Notes under the pieces: model-generated
Databases searched by the model: none
What the model saw: the letters and a program-made list of their open reading frames with translations, nothing else
Told to the model about the DNA's origin: nothing
Program-made: the position numbers and the translations under genes
Shown here: positions 6,312-6,989 of the stretch, in pieces
Layout: each line of letters opens with the position of its first letter
Numbering within the stretch: position 1 is the first letter of the stretch
From: UBA4246 sp045113475
Lineage (GTDB): Bacteria; Bacillota; Clostridia; Christensenellales; Aristaeellaceae
Direction of reading: 5' to 3'
Assembly (NCBI GenBank): GCA_045113475.1
Contig: JBGUIY010000035.1
Location: forward strand, 1 to 6,989
Length of the DNA stretch: 6,989 nt

Positions 6312-6989
6312 GCCTGTCCTCCACTGACCTCAAGTACCTTGTCCCTGACCGCCTCCGCCAGGCGCCGGTGGCTCGCGGCATCCAGGTGCACGCCGTCGTT
6401 CGGATCGGGGCGGGTAAAGTCCTGCGCGTTCAGGAAATGGCAGCCGTATTTCTCCGCGACCGCCCGGTATACCTGCGGGAACTGGCGGCTCAGCCTTTCG
6501 CCGTATTCCCCGAAGAACTGCGGATAAACCTCCGTCCGCGCGTCCGGCGCGGAAGAGGTGATGAACGGCGGGGCGATCAGCAGGATCTCCGGAGCCCGCT
6601 TCTCCCCCGGCCCGTACTCAGGATGCGCCTGGATCAGTTCCACCATCCGGGCGATCCCGACCCCCATCTGGTCCTCCGGGAGCGGCTCGGGCTGGTGCAG
6701 GTCGTTGGTGCCCAGCATCAGGATGACCAAGTCCAGCGGATAGTGGGTTTTGACGCATCCCTCCAGCATATGCATGCCGTTTTTGAACGGCAGCTCCGGA
6801 TTAGCCGTGTAGATGGTCGTGCGGCCGCCGAGGCCTTCCTCCTCCACCGCGTAACCGGGCCCCAGCAGCTTCTCCAGGACGCAAGGCCAGCGGACGTCCC
6901 GGCCGTACCGCCGGTGCGGTTCGCTGATATTGTGCTTTGCCACGGTGCCCCAGGTGTTGGAATCGCCGTAGCACATGATCTCATAGACA
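6308..6989 (-). CDS. SGNH/GDSL-family esterase or acyltransferase (5' end cut)
   Basis: Serine hydrolase of the SGNH superfamily, expected to cleave or transfer acyl groups on small esters or acylated sugars. Numbering from the ATG at 6976: block I is MCYGDSNTWG with nucleophile Ser6, block II Gly lies in EEGLGGRTT (46-54), block III is LGTNDLH (88-94, Asn91), and block V is DGVHLD (194-199, catalytic Asp194 and His197). DVRWPCVLEKLLG (27-39) and LDLVILMLGTND (81-92) resemble the Mycobacterium smegmatis arylesterase/acyltransferase (MsAcT) group. The frame stays open to the window edge, with four more codons (Val-Tyr-Glu-Ile) before this ATG. These would supply the first beta strand normally preceding the GDS motif, and no good ribosome binding site precedes the internal ATG, so the true start is probably just outside the window. 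No signal peptide is visible in the part seen. It overlaps the next gene by 4 bases. Confidence 0.9.
   Translation of the reverse strand, partial: VYEIMCYGDSNTWGTVAKHNISEPHRRYGRDVRWPCVLEKLLGPGYAVEEEGLGGRTTIYTANPELPFKNGMHMLEGCVKTHYPLDLVILMLGTNDLHQPEPLPEDQMGVGIARMVELIQAHPEYGPGEKRAPEILLIAPPFITSSAPDARTEVYPQFFGEYGERLSRQFPQVYRAVAEKYGCHFLNAQDFTRPDPNDGVHLDAASHRRLAEAVRDKVLEVSGGQA

Noticed and set aside
4872..6527. 551-codon open frame on the plus strand
   Set aside because: It covers parts of three well-supported minus-strand genes and their boundaries, with no recognisable domain and no plausible operon partner, so chance openness in GC-rich DNA is the better explanation.

Overview
The window holds six protein genes, all on the minus strand, so transcription runs from the right edge to the left. 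DNA is GC-rich in the genes and AT-richer in the one sizeable intergenic gap. Strong GGAGG-type ribosome binding sites, tight gene packing and the gene types suggest a GC-rich member of the Bacillota, probably a gut- or rumen-type clostridium. This placement is an inference from style, not from a marker gene.

Region 1 (6989 down to 2409) is a four-gene operon-like block. It starts with an SGNH/GDSL esterase cut by the right window edge, similar to the arylesterase/acyltransferase group. A 314-residue cytoplasmic protein of unknown function follows, with a beta-propeller-like look, joined to the esterase by an ATGA overlap. Next is an FGGY carbohydrate kinase most like ribulokinase, whose ribosome binding site overlaps the end of the preceding gene. 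The last gene encodes an FAD-dependent oxidoreductase of the FAD_oxidored type. No aldose isomerase, epimerase or transporter is visible here, so the pathway must continue outside the window or use other loci. Deacylation, oxidation and phosphorylation of a sugar or polyol is a plausible but unproven theme.

Region 2 (2139-2408) is a 270-base intergenic stretch. It holds a perfect 14-base palindrome that looks like a LacI-type operator, a perfect 10-bp GC-rich hairpin, a second A/T-flanked hairpin, and an extended -10 promoter for the next gene.

Region 3 (2138 down to 1) has a complete stand-alone RtcB-type RNA ligase gene. A 70-base gap with a small hairpin follows, then a TauE/SafE (TSUP) family membrane exporter and a terminator-like hairpin at the left edge. 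These two genes look like housekeeping or accessory neighbours unrelated to the sugar block.

No tRNA, rRNA, CRISPR array or complete insertion sequence was seen. I found no clear evidence of an undescribed defence or mobile system. The least explained items are the 314-residue protein, the gene combination it sits in, and the operator-like palindrome.
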